Assembly (NCBI GenBank): GCA_937139495.1 | Contig: CAKZQC010000014.1 | Location: 140,591-204,590, forward strand | Length of the DNA stretch: 64,000 nucleotides | Direction: 5' to 3' | From: an uncultured Saprospiraceae bacterium | Lineage (GTDB): Bacteria > Bacteroidota > Bacteroidia > Chitinophagales > Saprospiraceae | Part shown: piece after piece, positions 43,971-53,458 of the stretch | How the letters are laid out: each line of letters opens with the position of its first letter | How positions within the stretch are numbered: the stretch's first letter is position 1 | Made by a program: the position numbers and the translations under genes | Notes under the pieces: generated by a model | Databases searched by the model: none | Told to the model about the DNA's origin: nothing | Seen by the model: the letters and a program-made list of their open reading frames with translations, nothing else

Positions 43971-44930
43971 ATGGAAAAAAAGAAGCGACTCATGCAGCAT
44001 TTAATTATACCGGGAGGGTCAGGTTTTTTGGGGTTATATCTAGCTGATTATATGGCAAACCAAGGTTGGAAAGTTACGATTCTATCCCGAAAAGCGAGAG
44101 AATCTACTAGTGCTAATATTGTCTTTGTACAATGGGATGGCAAGACGATGGGCGACTGGGCAAAGGTATTCGAGGGAGCAGATGCTGTCGTTAATATGGC
44201 AGGTAGAACCGTTAATTGTCGCTATACCGATAAGAACAAAAAGCAGATTTTAGAGTCAAGAATAGACTCCACTAGAGCGATTGGCAAAGCCATCAAAATA
44301 GCAGACCACCCGCCCAAGGTTTGGATCAATTCGAGCTCGGCTACCATCTACGAAGATACGAGGGGTGGCTTACCTGCCAACAATGAATATATAGGTAAAA
44401 CAGGCGATGATTTTTCGATGAGCGTCTGTAAGATTTGGGAGCGAGAATTGGAAGCTGCCCAAACACCTGATACACGCAAGATTGCATTACGTACGGCTAT
44501 CGTCATCGCCAAACAAAAAGGCGGAGCGATGGAGTATTTACTCAATCTATCCAAAGTAGGATTAGGTGGTACACAAGGCGAAGGGAGTCAGTATGTTAGT
44601 TGGGTGCATTTAGAAGATTTTGCTCGTTGTATCGCTTTCTTGATAGACAAAAAATCTATTCATGGAGTGATTAACTGCGCAGCACCCAATCCAGTGACCA
44701 ACAAGGTATTTATGGCTAGTATTCGTCAAGCTCTTGGTCGTAATTGGGGATTGTCAATGCCTGAATTTTTGCTGGAAGTAGGAGCGGTTATGTTAGGGAC
44801 TCAAACAGAATTGATTCTCAAAAGCAGAAAAGTAGTCTCGCTACGTTTGGCAGAAGAAGGCTTTGTATTCAACTATCCTATGCTAGAAAAAGCAATGGAG
44901 GAGATTGTTTCAAAAGAGGTGGTTGTGTGA
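43971..44930 (+). CDS. TIGR01777-family SDR epimerase
   Basis: The 319-residue product is an extended short-chain dehydrogenase: nucleotide-binding GGSGFLG (residues 15-21), VVNMAGRTVNCRYTDKNKK, NSSSATIYEDTR, and the C-terminal DUF1731-type segment with MPEFLLEVGAVMLGTQTELILKS. Cytosolic, NAD(P)-dependent; the substrate of this subfamily is not known. The second Met (43992) gives a more typical N-terminus (MQHLIIPGGSG). Preceded by a 24-bp palindrome that may be its operator. Confidence 0.9.
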   Translation: MEKKKRLMQHLIIPGGSGFLGLYLADYMANQGWKVTILSRKARESTSANIVFVQWDGKTMGDWAKVFEGADAVVNMAGRTVNCRYTDKNKKQILESRIDSTRAIGKAIKIADHPPKVWINSSSATIYEDTRGGLPANNEYIGKTGDDFSMSVCKIWERELEAAQTPDTRKIALRTAIVIAKQKGGAMEYLLNLSKVGLGGTQGEGSQYVSWVHLEDFARCIAFLIDKKSIHGVINCAAPNPVTNKVFMASIRQALGRNWGLSMPEFLLEVGAVMLGTQTELILKSRKVVSLRLAEEGFVFNYPMLEKAMEEIVSKEVVV

Positions 44931-44964
44931 TGTTAAGCCACTAGTTTTATTCCGAAATTTCGAT

Positions 44965-45582
44965 CTAATCCAACAAAAAAAGATGCAATTCTTTGGGTCC
45001 ATGGGCGCCATTAACAAGCGTTTTTTCAATATCTGCGGTTTTGCTATTGCCAGATATTAGGCAGAGCATAGAGGGCAAAGGTGTTTGGTATTGGGCGAAA
45101 GCCGCTGCCATATCTACTACCAATTGGTGGCGATAAGCCACCACGATATGAATCGGCGACACAATCGACAGTCGTCGTCCTGATAGGGTGTTACTATCAA
45201 CCAAAATACTTCCTGTGCGAGCAATTAAGGCTTGGCAACTCGTAATACTAACCGTCGCTTCCAATGCTTTTTCGTTGCTGTCTGTGGGCAAACGACTAGC
45301 CGTAGCCACTATTGATTGCAGGGCTTCCTCATAGCACAAAACACCTTCCCACTTATTCGACTCTATAAGAGTAGCTACTTCCAACGGAAGTGTAGCATTA
45401 GTAGTACCACTGTGTAGCTTACCGCCCAATTGTACGAATTGCTGCTCAAAAAACTGGCTCAAATCAAGCGGCTCTTTTCCAAAAATTGCAGCTCTATTTA
45501 TGGTAGTCGCTACAGTGGTAGCGGGCTGCTGCTGTACAGCTGCTTGTAGCTTTCGCAATATATTTTCTCTAGCTTTATCCAT
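44965..45582 (-). CDS. LUD-domain protein (LutC/YkgG type)
   Basis: The 205-residue product has the LUD C-terminal pattern: GSILVDSNTLSGRRLSIVSP, IHIVVAYRHQLV, MLCLISGNSKTADIEKTLVN and GAHGPKELHLFLLD. LutC-type proteins take part in lactate oxidation with LutA and LutB, but those are absent here. In Bacteroidota this stand-alone form is often next to ftsH and rsfS, as here. Its exact role is unknown. A terminator for ftsH lies just upstream, so it may have its own promoter. Confidence 0.85.
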   Translation of the reverse strand: MDKARENILRKLQAAVQQQPATTVATTINRAAIFGKEPLDLSQFFEQQFVQLGGKLHSGTTNATLPLEVATLIESNKWEGVLCYEEALQSIVATASRLPTDSNEKALEATVSITSCQALIARTGSILVDSNTLSGRRLSIVSPIHIVVAYRHQLVVDMAAAFAQYQTPLPSMLCLISGNSKTADIEKTLVNGAHGPKELHLFLLD

Positions 45583-45601
45583 GTTATTGAATATAAAAAA
45601 A

Positions 45602-45632
45602 AGAGGTAAGAAAATAAATTTTTCTTACCTCT
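45602..45632 (-). terminator. Intrinsic terminator of ftsH
   Basis: AGAGGTAAGAAAA (45602-45614) and TTTTCTTACCTCT (45620-45632) pair perfectly. Read on the minus strand, the stem is followed by eight T. It separates ftsH from the LUD gene. Confidence 0.85.
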
Positions 45633-45680
45633 CTACAATATTATTGATATCGAAGTCTAATAGATTAGACCATTAAAGTT

Positions 45681-47696
45681 TTATACAATTTCTGGCAAAT
45701 CTTCAGGGTCCAATAAGGTATCAACGCCATTATTATCACCTGCAGCTTTTTCGCCACTCTTCACATCTGGTACATCATCGTAAGGACAACGACCAATCAA
45801 ACGCTCTACATCGTCCTTCAAGATAACCTCCTTGTTGAGCAATTCGTTAGCAATCAATTCGAGTTCCTTATTTTTCTCTTTGAGCAAGTTCAACGCACGA
45901 ACATATTGACCATCAATGATGGCTCTTATTTCTTCGTCAATTAACTTAGCCGTCTCGTTAGAGTAAGGTTTATCAAATTGGTTATCTTTCATCATTCCGT
46001 AATACGAAACGTGTCCAACTTTGGCATTCATACCATAAACAACCACCATGTTGTAGGCTATTTGTGTTACTCTATCCAAGTCATTTTGAGCACCTGTCGA
46101 TATTTGACCGAAAGTAATTTGCTCGGCAGCACGACCAGCCAACAGACCACAAATCTCGTCTAGCAAATGTTCTTTGGGTACGATATTTTTCTCTTTGGGC
46201 AAGTACTGAGCGTAACCCAAGGCAGAAAGCCCACGAGGTACGATAGTTACTTTGACCAATGGATTGGCATATTCCAAGAACCAACCACTAATAGCATGAC
46301 CAGCTTCGTGGTAAGCAATTACTCTTTTTTCTTCTGGCAAGATGAGTTTGTTCTTTTTCTCCAAACCACCTATAACTCTATCAATAGCAGAGTTGAAGTC
46401 GTCCATATCGACGCCTTTTTTGCCGCGTCTAGCAGCAATCAAAGCAGCTTCGTTACAGATATTTGCCAACTCCGCCCCTGCAAATCCAGGAGTTTGTTGA
46501 GCCAATTTTTTGGCATCGACATCATCTGCAATTTTGATAGGTTTGAGATGAACTTTGAATATTTGCTCCCGACCTTTCAAGTCAGGTTTACCGACTCCAA
46601 TCTGGCGATCAAAACGCCCTGGGCGTAAGAGTGCATTATCCAAAATATCAGGACGGTTGGTTGCTGCCATCAGGATTACCCCTTTTTCAGTTTTGAAACC
46701 ATCCATTTCTACCAACAATTGATTGAGTGTATTTTCTCGCTCATCATTGCCTTGTACAGCACCTTTGCCTCTAGCTCTACCGATGGCATCAATTTCATCA
46801 ATGAAAATGATACAGGGAGCTTTTTCTCTAGCTTGTTTAAACAAATCACGTACACGTGATGCACCTACACCCACAAACATTTCCACAAAATCAGAACCTG
46901 AGATACTAAAGAAAGGAACATCTGCTTCTCCTGCTACCGCTTTCGCCAATAGTGTTTTACCAGTACCGGGAGGACCTACTAACAGTACTCCTTTAGGAAT
47001 TTTGCCACCCAGGGTGGTATATTTTTCTGGACGTTTCAAGAAGTCAACGACTTCCATTACTTCTTCTTTGGCTTCGTCCAATCCCGCTACATCTTTGAAA
47101 GTAACGCTTACTTTGGTGTCTTTGTCAAACAAAGTCGCTTTGGAACGACCGATATTGAATATCTGCCCTCCAGGACCACCGCCACCGCCGCCTACACGAC
47201 GCATAAAGAATACCCAGATTCCTATCAATAAGATAAAAGGGAATAGATAGCCTATCATGCCCATAATTGAACCACTGGTTTCTGTGGTTATTTTTACATC
47301 AGCAGCCAACGGATTGGCAGCTTTATACTCTTTACGAGCAGCCTCTGTCATGGCGAAAAAATCTTCGACCACTACAATACGGTGTTTGTAATGTGGGCCC
47401 GCATTAGAAGAGCCAAAAGAGGATTTTGCTACTTTATCAAAGTCAGCATTGTTGTCTAATGAATCTTTTTTGATATAGATTTCTGCTAATCGTTCGCTTG
47501 ATTCTAGGTTAACGAATACAATTTTTTCTACTTGTCCTGTTTCTAGCAACTCCACAACCTTGTCGGAAGATATTTCGGGTGCAGTACCCGACATATTGAA
47601 GATATTGAGCAAGATAAGAACCACGGCGATGATTGCGTATAACCAATAGTAATTAAACTTTGGTTTGTCGCCGCTCGGTTTTTTCTTTTCTGTCAT
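45681..47696 (-). CDS. ftsH: ATP-dependent zinc metalloprotease FtsH
   Basis: Membrane-anchored AAA+ protease that degrades unfolded membrane and short-lived proteins. The 671-residue product has two membrane segments (about residues 15-34 and 148-166) enclosing a periplasmic part. It then has Walker A GPPGTGKT (241-248), Walker [12 protein letters not shown], the SRH motif ([20 protein letters not shown]) and the zinc site HEAGH (463-467). A Gly-rich GGGGGGPGG linker follows the second helix. All catalytic residues are present. Confidence 0.97.
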   Translation of the reverse strand: MTEKKKPSGDKPKFNYYWLYAIIAVVLILLNIFNMSGTAPEISSDKVVELLETGQVEKIVFVNLESSERLAEIYIKKDSLDNNADFDKVAKSSFGSSNAGPHYKHRIVVVEDFFAMTEAARKEYKAANPLAADVKITTETSGSIMGMIGYLFPFILLIGIWVFFMRRVGGGGGGPGGQIFNIGRSKATLFDKDTKVSVTFKDVAGLDEAKEEVMEVVDFLKRPEKYTTLGGKIPKGVLLVGPPGTGKTLLAKAVAGEADVPFFSISGSDFVEMFVGVGASRVRDLFKQAREKAPCIIFIDEIDAIGRARGKGAVQGNDERENTLNQLLVEMDGFKTEKGVILMAATNRPDILDNALLRPGRFDRQIGVGKPDLKGREQIFKVHLKPIKIADDVDAKKLAQQTPGFAGAELANICNEAALIAARRGKKGVDMDDFNSAIDRVIGGLEKKNKLILPEEKRVIAYHEAGHAISGWFLEYANPLVKVTIVPRGLSALGYAQYLPKEKNIVPKEHLLDEICGLLAGRAAEQITFGQISTGAQNDLDRVTQIAYNMVVVYGMNAKVGHVSYYGMMKDNQFDKPYSNETAKLIDEEIRAIIDGQYVRALNLLKEKNKELELIANELLNKEVILKDDVERLIGRCPYDDVPDVKSGEKAAGDNNGVDTLLDPEDLPEIV

Positions 47697-47729
47697 AGTA
47701 AATATAGGTGTTGGAAAATAATTATGGAA

Positions 47730-47769
47730 GTTGTATCACAATATAAATGAATTACTACGCTGATACAAC
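47730..47769. promoter_or_regulatory. Inverted repeat upstream of ftsH
   Basis: GTTGTATCA (47730-47738) and TGATACAAC (47761-47769) are exact inverted arms 22 bases apart in the ftsH leader. A separate 10-base palindrome GTTGTACAAC lies at 47825-47834. They may be operator sites for ftsH. The 251-bp rsfS-ftsH gap holds no gene. Confidence 0.3.
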
Positions 47770-47947
47770 GCCGTTATAATGGTATGAAAGATACAATGAC
47801 TGTACCTTGTTTTGATTGTCTCTGGTTGTACAACAATATAAGCTCAATAAAAGATTAATAGTTTAATTAACCAAGGGGTTAAGATAATATTAAATGTAGG
47901 TACCTGTTTTGTGGCAATTTGGTGGACAAACTAGACTAAGAGCGTGT

Positions 47948-48337
47948 CTAAATGTCTTCGTAGGCTGTCACGATAGCGTCGCTCCATAAGTCATCTAAGT
48001 TATAGAATCCTCTTTTGTCTTCTGCAAAAACATGCACCACGACAGAAAAATAATCAATCAAACGCCAGTTTTTGCTCATTTTGCCCTCGGTATGATTGGG
48101 GCGAATGCCCAATTCTTTAATTACTTTTCTTTCGATATTGGATAATATACCACTTAATTGAGCCGAAGAAGAGCCGTGACAAATAATAAAAAAATCAGTA
48201 CTAGCTTCGTCCAGTTGACGTAAGTCATACTTTTTGATACCTTTGCCCTTCACATCTTGAATAGCATCTATAATCAAGTCATTCAATATAGTAGCCTCAG
48301 TATCTTCTTGTACCGAAGCAGAATTTGAGTTATTCAA
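47948..48337 (-). CDS. rsfS: Ribosomal silencing factor RsfS
   Basis: RsfS binds L14 and blocks subunit joining when nutrients are short. The 129-residue product shows the family core: IIDAIQDVKGKGIKKYDLR, STDFFIICHGSSSAQLSGI, and the C-terminal WRLIDYFSVVVHVFAEDKRGFYNLDDLWSDA. Length is normal. It diverges from birA and lies upstream of ftsH, a common Bacteroidota arrangement. Confidence 0.94.
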   Translation of the reverse strand: MNNSNSASVQEDTEATILNDLIIDAIQDVKGKGIKKYDLRQLDEASTDFFIICHGSSSAQLSGILSNIERKVIKELGIRPNHTEGKMSKNWRLIDYFSVVVHVFAEDKRGFYNLDDLWSDAIVTAYEDI

Positions 48338-48370
48338 TAGAATATATAGTTTAGAATGGATAAATAGTTT

Positions 48371-48378
48371 TAAATTTG
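48371..48378 (+). promoter_or_regulatory. -7 promoter box upstream of birA
   Basis: TAAATTTG, an exact TAnnTTTG match, lies 38 bases before the birA start in the 79-bp rsfS-birA divergent spacer. The -33 TTG is not clear. Confidence 0.4.
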
Positions 48379-48416
48379 TTGCCCCAATCGCCCTTTATTT
48401 ATGCAAAAGATAGCTT

Positions 48417-49199
48417 ATGAGTATTTCTAACAACAGCCTTTTTGTCGGAAAAGTTGCACATCGTTTAGTATCGGTAGATTCTACCAATGCTTACGCAAAA
48501 TTACTGTTCTCAAAAAGTAAACCAACCGAAGGAACTGCCATTTGTGCCGAAGAGCAGTATGCTGGCAGAGGACAGATTGGCAGCAAATGGGAAACAGCTC
48601 CCCAAAAGAATATCATTATGTCCGTTATTCTGTATCCTAAGTTCTTGTTGGCTACTGCCCAATTTCAACTCAATCAGGTGGTTTCGTTAGCGGTGTTGGC
48701 AACACTCGCAGAATATATTGACCCGAAGTTATTGCACTTGAAGTGGCCCAACGATATTTATATAGCAGATAAAAAAGTAGGCGGTATCTTGATAGAAAAT
48801 TCGCTCAAAGGTACTTGGCTCGACCACAGTATTGTAGGTATTGGTCTCAATATCAACCAAACAACTTTTGATGCAGCACTCACACAAGCGACTTCGTTGG
48901 CGATAGCCACCCAAAAGGAATATGATTTAGAAATATTGCTGGCTCGCTTATGCGAAAATATAGAAGGCTATTATTTGCAATTGCAAGCTAAACGCAGCGA
49001 CACCAAAAAAAGACTAGAACAAGCCTACTTGGACAATTTGCTGGGGTATCAAAAGTGGCGAAATTATCAACTACCACAGCACCAAACTACCTTCAGGGGC
49101 AAAATAACGGGCGTAAGCTCTACGGGCAAATTGCAAGTCGAAACAGAAGCTCATCCGCTAGAGTTTGACCTCAAAGAAATAAAGTTTTTGTTCGACTAG
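48417..49199 (+). CDS. birA: Biotin--[acetyl-CoA-carboxylase] ligase
   Basis: Attaches biotin to the biotin carboxyl carrier protein. The 260-residue product lacks a DNA-binding N-terminus, so it is ligase only. Catalytic features: VDSTNAYAKLL, the biotin-binding AGRGQIGSKWET (a variant of GRGRxGR), LKWPNDIYIADKKVGGILIE, and GIGLNINQ. A short C-terminal SH3-like domain contains GKLQVETE. Confidence 0.93.
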   Translation: MSISNNSLFVGKVAHRLVSVDSTNAYAKLLFSKSKPTEGTAICAEEQYAGRGQIGSKWETAPQKNIIMSVILYPKFLLATAQFQLNQVVSLAVLATLAEYIDPKLLHLKWPNDIYIADKKVGGILIENSLKGTWLDHSIVGIGLNINQTTFDAALTQATSLAIATQKEYDLEILLARLCENIEGYYLQLQAKRSDTKKRLEQAYLDNLLGYQKWRNYQLPQHQTTFRGKITGVSSTGKLQVETEAHPLEFDLKEIKFLFD

Positions 49200-49298
49200 A
49201 CGATAATTTGACTATTTTGGTCGAAATGTAAACCAATAAAAACCATAAAAAGAACTCAAACACTGCAATAGTGCATTAATAAGAGTACTTTAGACATT

Positions 49299-49321
49299 AG
49301 AGGTTATTCGTGATAACCCCT
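49299..49321. repeat. AGAGGTTAT hairpin upstream of the NatA-like gene
   Basis: AGAGGTTAT (49299-49307) and ATAACCCCT (49313-49321) form a nearly perfect hairpin followed by ATT. A stronger version with the same arms and following ATT is at 53421-53458, and a lone arm at 54252. A repeated small element or a shared regulatory site. Confidence 0.35.
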
Positions 49322-49358
49322 ATTATACAATATATTTAATAGAACACAACACATCAAC

Positions 49359-50264
49359 GTGAATGTATTAGAACTCAAAAACGTAAAAAAAACCTATCAG
49401 ACCCACAAAGCCGTTGATGACGTGAGCTTTGCGATCCCTGAAGGCAAAATATTTGGACTATTAGGTCCTAATGGAGCAGGTAAAACTTCGCTCATCAGAA
49501 TCATTACGAGCATCACTAGAGCTGACGAAGGCGTTGTCTTATTCAATGGCGAACCGCTCAATAGCAGTCACCCAGCTCAGATTGGATACATGCCCGAAGA
49601 GCGCGGACTGTACAAAAAAATGAAAGTCGGTGAAGAGATTATGTATTTAGCTCGCCTCAAAGGTTTTTCCAAAAAAGAAGCCAAGCAGCAGCTCGAATAT
49701 TGGCTTGAACGATTCGATATTCAGGATTGGCGAAACAAGAAGGTGGAAGAACTCTCGAAGGGAATGCAGCAAAAAATCCAGTTTATCACAACGGTATTGC
49801 ATCAGCCGAAGTTATTGATTCTCGATGAGCCATTTTCTGGACTTGATCCTATCAATAGTAATTTGATTCGGGACGAAATCTACGAACTCAACAAGCGTGG
49901 AACAACTATTTTGTTTTCGACGCACCGCATGGAGCAAGTGGAGCAAATTTGCGAAAATATCGTGCTAATCAATAAAGGCAAAAATGTACTGGAGGGTAGT
50001 GTTGCGGATATTAAGGAGCAATACAAAGAGCATATTTTCAAATTGCAATATCAAGGTGATTTGCCAGTAGGCATGGGCGAACACGTCACTGTTATCAGTG
50101 AGCAAGCAGGTCAATTGACGGTACAGCTTAGAGATGTCGTACACGCTAATAATTTTTTGAAATACTTGCTGGCGCATGGTACCATCGTGACAGGTTTCAA
50201 TGAAGTATTGCCAACATTAAACGAAATTTTCATTAAAAAAGTAGGAGGGATATCAGATGAATAA
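49359..50264 (+). CDS. NatA-like ABC transporter ATPase
   Basis: The start is GTG (MNVLELKNVKKTY); a nearby ATG is out of frame. The 301-residue product has Walker A GPNGAGKT (residues 36-43), signature LSKGMQQKIQF (about 129-139), Walker B LILDEPFSGLDP and the H-loop FSTHRMEQ. A C-terminal ~80-residue domain follows. It belongs to the ABC-2/Nat family of exporters. The stop overlaps the permease start by eight bases, so the two are one transporter. Confidence 0.92.
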   Translation: MNVLELKNVKKTYQTHKAVDDVSFAIPEGKIFGLLGPNGAGKTSLIRIITSITRADEGVVLFNGEPLNSSHPAQIGYMPEERGLYKKMKVGEEIMYLARLKGFSKKEAKQQLEYWLERFDIQDWRNKKVEELSKGMQQKIQFITTVLHQPKLLILDEPFSGLDPINSNLIRDEIYELNKRGTTILFSTHRMEQVEQICENIVLINKGKNVLEGSVADIKEQYKEHIFKLQYQGDLPVGMGEHVTVISEQAGQLTVQLRDVVHANNFLKYLLAHGTIVTGFNEVLPTLNEIFIKKVGGISDE

Positions 50265-51582
50265 GCTGTGGTTAATCATGCAACGAGAGTATATGTCGAG
50301 GGTCACCAAAAAGACGTTTATACTGACTACTATACTAACACCGATTGGGTTTGTTATCTTCTGGATTGCACTCATTTTTATTATGTCGTCGGGTGTCGAA
50401 GACAAAAAAATGGCATTGCTAGACCCCGATAATTTGCTACAAATCGAGCAAATGGGTATGCTACGAGATGACAATGTGACGTATAAGTACCCAAAGACAA
50501 CATTGGAACAACTCAAGCAAAATTTTGAGGAAGAGGGTTATGATGGGATTGTTTATATTCCGAGCCAGAATTTTGATAGCTTGACGCTCAATCTTAATTC
50601 GCACTTTTATGGCAATTCGGATATCGGACTCAATACACAAAGCTCGATTAAGAGTGCCATCAATCAGCGAGCCAGAAAAATAAAAATGCAAGCCTTCAAT
50701 GTGGACGAAGCCACGCTAGATAAGCTCAAAACTAAGATAGAATTAACGACCAATAACCTACAAAAGAAAGACGATAAAGGGATTTCGGAAGCACGTATTG
50801 GCGTAGCTTCTGTATTGGGTGGCATCATGGCATTTTTGATTTATATCGTCATTTTTATTTATGGCAATATGGTGATGCGCTCGGTGATGGAAGAAAAAAC
50901 AAACCGAATTGTAGAAGTGATTATCTCCTCTGTTAAGCCGTTTCAGCTGATGTTGGGCAAAATAGTAGGTGTTGGGGCAGTTGGCTTGACGCAATTTGCG
51001 ATTTGGGCAATTGTATTTCCGCTGCTGTACTTGGGTGTAGCGGCGATGTTCTCTTCGGAGCTACAAGCACTACAAGAAGCCACCAATGTATCGTCGGCTG
51101 CCGACAACGGCATGATGGACAAAATACAGTTGGTTATTTCCGAAATGATGACTTTCAATTATAGCTACATTTTGAGCCTGTTTTTGGTGTATTTTTTACT
51201 AGGATATGTACTATATGCGTCACTTTTTGCAGCCGTAGGAGCTGCTATGGGCGACGATTGGGGCGAAGGTCAATCGTTGACACTTATTGTAGCCATACCT
51301 GTTATGGTAGCGTTTTATATTGGAATAGCGGTGGTGCAAAATCCAAGTAGCTCCCTGGCGACTTGGTCGTCTATCGTACCGCTGTTTTCGCCAATTGTGA
51401 TGCCTGCACGATTAGTGTTTGAGCCACCGATGTGGGAAGTCGTTACTTCGGTGGTGGTTTTGTTCCTTACGTCTATATTCTTTGTCTGGATGTCGGGTAG
51501 AATCTACCGTATTGGTATCTTGATGTATGGCAAAAAAGTAGGACTCAAAGAGTTCGCAACTTGGATGTTCCGCAAGAATTAG
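50257..51582 (+). CDS. ABC-2 type (NatB-like) permease
   Basis: The 441-residue product has one helix near residues 22-46, a large extracytoplasmic domain (about 47-180) and five to six helices in the second half (for example GGIMAFLIYIVIFIYGNMVM). The motif MRSVMEEKTNRIVEVIISSV is typical of NatB/ABC-2 permeases. It pairs with the preceding ATPase; cargo unknown (Na+ in NatAB). A strong terminator follows. Confidence 0.9.
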   Translation: MNKLWLIMQREYMSRVTKKTFILTTILTPIGFVIFWIALIFIMSSGVEDKKMALLDPDNLLQIEQMGMLRDDNVTYKYPKTTLEQLKQNFEEEGYDGIVYIPSQNFDSLTLNLNSHFYGNSDIGLNTQSSIKSAINQRARKIKMQAFNVDEATLDKLKTKIELTTNNLQKKDDKGISEARIGVASVLGGIMAFLIYIVIFIYGNMVMRSVMEEKTNRIVEVIISSVKPFQLMLGKIVGVGAVGLTQFAIWAIVFPLLYLGVAAMFSSELQALQEATNVSSAADNGMMDKIQLVISEMMTFNYSYILSLFLVYFLLGYVLYASLFAAVGAAMGDDWGEGQSLTLIVAIPVMVAFYIGIAVVQNPSSSLATWSSIVPLFSPIVMPARLVFEPPMWEVVTSVVVLFLTSIFFVWMSGRIYRIGILMYGKKVGLKEFATWMFRKN

Positions 51583-51609
51583 GATAAGAAATAAAAATCT
51601 AAATGTATA

Positions 51610-51655
51610 AAAAGAAGCCTTTATTCAATTCATTGAATAAAGGCTTCTTTTGTAT
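51610..51655 (+). terminator. Bidirectional intrinsic terminator
   Basis: AAAAGAAGCCTTTATTCAA (51610-51628) pairs with its exact complement (51633-51651) around TTCA. A/T runs on both sides allow it to end both the ABC operon (+) and the convergent EGF-like lipoprotein gene (-). Confidence 0.88.
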
Positions 51656-51675
51656 CTTTTTGATAGTAGGATAGG

Positions 51676-52368
51676 TTATTGTCTTACCCAAGTACTCGTA
51701 CAGGTGTCGGCACGAACAACACCTGGTACTGTCTGGTCAGATATAACAAATATTACGTTGATCCTGTTACCACTAGCATTCAAAGTACCTGCCTGTATAG
51801 ATTCTAGGAAGAAGCCATCATTGTCAGGCTCTTGAAGAATAATATCAAATGTATTAGCCGAAGTCATAGTCAGTTTAACTGGATTTATAAATACATCCCC
51901 AAAATTTGAAACATTTATTTGGTCAGTACCACTGTTATTAGCAGCTGCTGTGACAGAATAAATAGCCGAACCTGAATTAGAGCAAATATCTGTTACTGTC
52001 CAAACGCTTGTTAATTGAGCATTCCAAGCAACGGTACATTCTCCCGAAGAATCTACTGTATAACCAGGATCACAATCGCATATACCATTATTGCAAGTAC
52101 CATTCTGACAATTAATAGTAGCACAAGGACCAGGTTGACAAGTTCCATTAACGCACATAGAATCCAAACCACACACTACATTCATACAAGGATCTGGCAA
52201 AACGCAAGCACCACTAGCGTTTGTTACATAACCATCGGCACATTCACAAACGCCGTCGTTGCAAACAGAATTAATAGTAGTACATACTGTATCAGCACAT
52301 TTGTCTTTTTTGCAAGACGAAAAAGCAAAAACTAAACAAAACATAAAAAATAAAAAAAACTGCTTCAT
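51676..52368 (-). CDS. Lipoprotein with EGF-like Cys-rich repeats
   Basis: The 230-residue product begins with a lipoprotein signal (FAFSSC, Cys19). Residues 23-110 contain about three to four EGF-like units with dense Cys (VCNDGVCECADGYVTNASGACV; CNNGICDCDPGYTVDSSGEC). The C-terminal ~115 residues are a beta-rich domain (WNAQLTSVWTVTDIC to the end) with a single further Cys pair. EGF-like repeats on a bacterial lipoprotein suggest a surface adhesion or binding role; no specific function known. Confidence 0.8.
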   Translation of the reverse strand: MKQFFLFFMFCLVFAFSSCKKDKCADTVCTTINSVCNDGVCECADGYVTNASGACVLPDPCMNVVCGLDSMCVNGTCQPGPCATINCQNGTCNNGICDCDPGYTVDSSGECTVAWNAQLTSVWTVTDICSNSGSAIYSVTAAANNSGTDQINVSNFGDVFINPVKLTMTSANTFDIILQEPDNDGFFLESIQAGTLNASGNRINVIFVISDQTVPGVVRADTCTSTWVRQ

Positions 52369-52480
52369 AATAAGGGTAAATTTAAAATGTTAATAAAATG
52401 TGAATCAAATGTAGTAATTAATATTTTATTTTAATAAATGCAGTATGTTATTTTTTAACTTTTTTATGTCAAAACCATAA

Positions 52481-52517
52481 AAAGAGCACTACTCTCCATT
52501 GGAAAGTAGTGCTCTTT
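52481..52517 (-). terminator. Intrinsic terminator of the methyltransferase gene
   Basis: AAAGAGCACTACT (52481-52493) pairs with AGTAGTGCTCTTT (52505-52517), with a further inner CC/GG. On the minus strand the stem is followed by TTTTTATGG. Confidence 0.75.
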
Positions 52518-52542
52518 CGGAAGAGTGCTACCGTTTAAATTA

Positions 52543-53355
52543 TTACTTTTTGATAGCCTTGATGGCATAAACCATAGGTATTTTGTTTTGCAAATGCTGG
52601 ATTCTAAATTTGCCTTGTTCATACTCTTCCGTTTGGTCAAAGCAGTTGTAAGGCGAATAATCGTACTCTTTCAAGGCTATAAGCTGCATATTATGCTCTA
52701 GCAAACTAGTGACGACCTCGCTGATACTATGATTCCAAGTGACGGACTTAAAAGCGCTATCCGTTGATTTTTCTGTCGGATTTTCTGCGTACGTTTTTTC
52801 GTCTGTTTCTTCAATCGTTTCTACATTGAAGTAGCTGTACTGTATTTTGGAAAACGACTGGTCGAACATCCAAACTACAGGGTGAAATTCTACAAAAAGT
52901 AGCTCACCTTTTTCTTTCAAATAATGGGCTACAATATTTGCCCACTTGTCGGTATCAGGCAGCCAGCCAATGACGCCATAACTCGTAAATATAAAATCAA
53001 AGGTATCGGTCAAGTGATTTGGCAAATCATAAACATCACAGCAAATAAAAGAGACATTTTCTCCACAAGCTTCCGCCAATAGCTTCGCTTCTTTGATGGC
53101 TTCGTCGGATAAGTCCACACCTGTCACCACGGCCCCCATTCGAGCCAATGCAATACTGTCTTGTCCAAAATGACATTGCAAATGCAATACTTTTTTGCCC
53201 GTCAAGTCGGGCAATAATTGGAGCTCTATTTCATTGAGCGAGTTTTTGCCTTGCTTGAATGCCTCCACGGCATAAAAATCAGATTGAACATGAACTTTCG
53301 TTCGTTGATTCCACGATTCTTTATTGACCGCTAAGTAGTTGGTTTGGTACTCCAT
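52543..53355 (-). CDS. Class I SAM-dependent methyltransferase
   Basis: The 270-residue product has the SAM-binding motif VLHLQCHFGQDSIALARMGA (about residues 55-74) with TGVDLSDEAI, and the motif IV region FDFIFTSYGVIGWLPD. The N-terminal NYLAVNKESWNQRTKVHVQSDFY is typical of a Bacteroidota/Firmicutes clade of small-molecule methyltransferases. Substrate unknown. Own terminator; monocistronic. Confidence 0.88.
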   Translation of the reverse strand: MEYQTNYLAVNKESWNQRTKVHVQSDFYAVEAFKQGKNSLNEIELQLLPDLTGKKVLHLQCHFGQDSIALARMGAVVTGVDLSDEAIKEAKLLAEACGENVSFICCDVYDLPNHLTDTFDFIFTSYGVIGWLPDTDKWANIVAHYLKEKGELLFVEFHPVVWMFDQSFSKIQYSYFNVETIEETDEKTYAENPTEKSTDSAFKSVTWNHSISEVVTSLLEHNMQLIALKEYDYSPYNCFDQTEEYEQGKFRIQHLQNKIPMVYAIKAIKK

Positions 53356-53420
53356 AATAATTTGTTGAAAGTATTAGTGTTCTCAAAAATACTGCTGTAA
53401 AATACTTCTTTCTTAGCAGT

Positions 53421-53458
53421 AGAGGTTATCGTACGTTTATAAATGTACGATAACCTCT
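53421..53458. repeat. AGAGGTTAT hairpin, strong copy
   Basis: AGAGGTTATCGTAC (53421-53434) pairs exactly with GTACGATAACCTCT (53445-53458), ten-base loop. No T-run follows, so it is not an obvious terminator. Same arms as at 49299-49321. Confidence 0.5.

Noticed and set aside
46723..47250. 175-codon open frame antisense to ftsH
   Set aside because: Lies wholly within the conserved AAA+ region of ftsH and has Ser/Pro-rich shadow composition.
53421..53458. Hairpin as terminator of the methyltransferase gene
   Set aside because: It lies upstream of that gene (minus strand) and has no T-run on either side.
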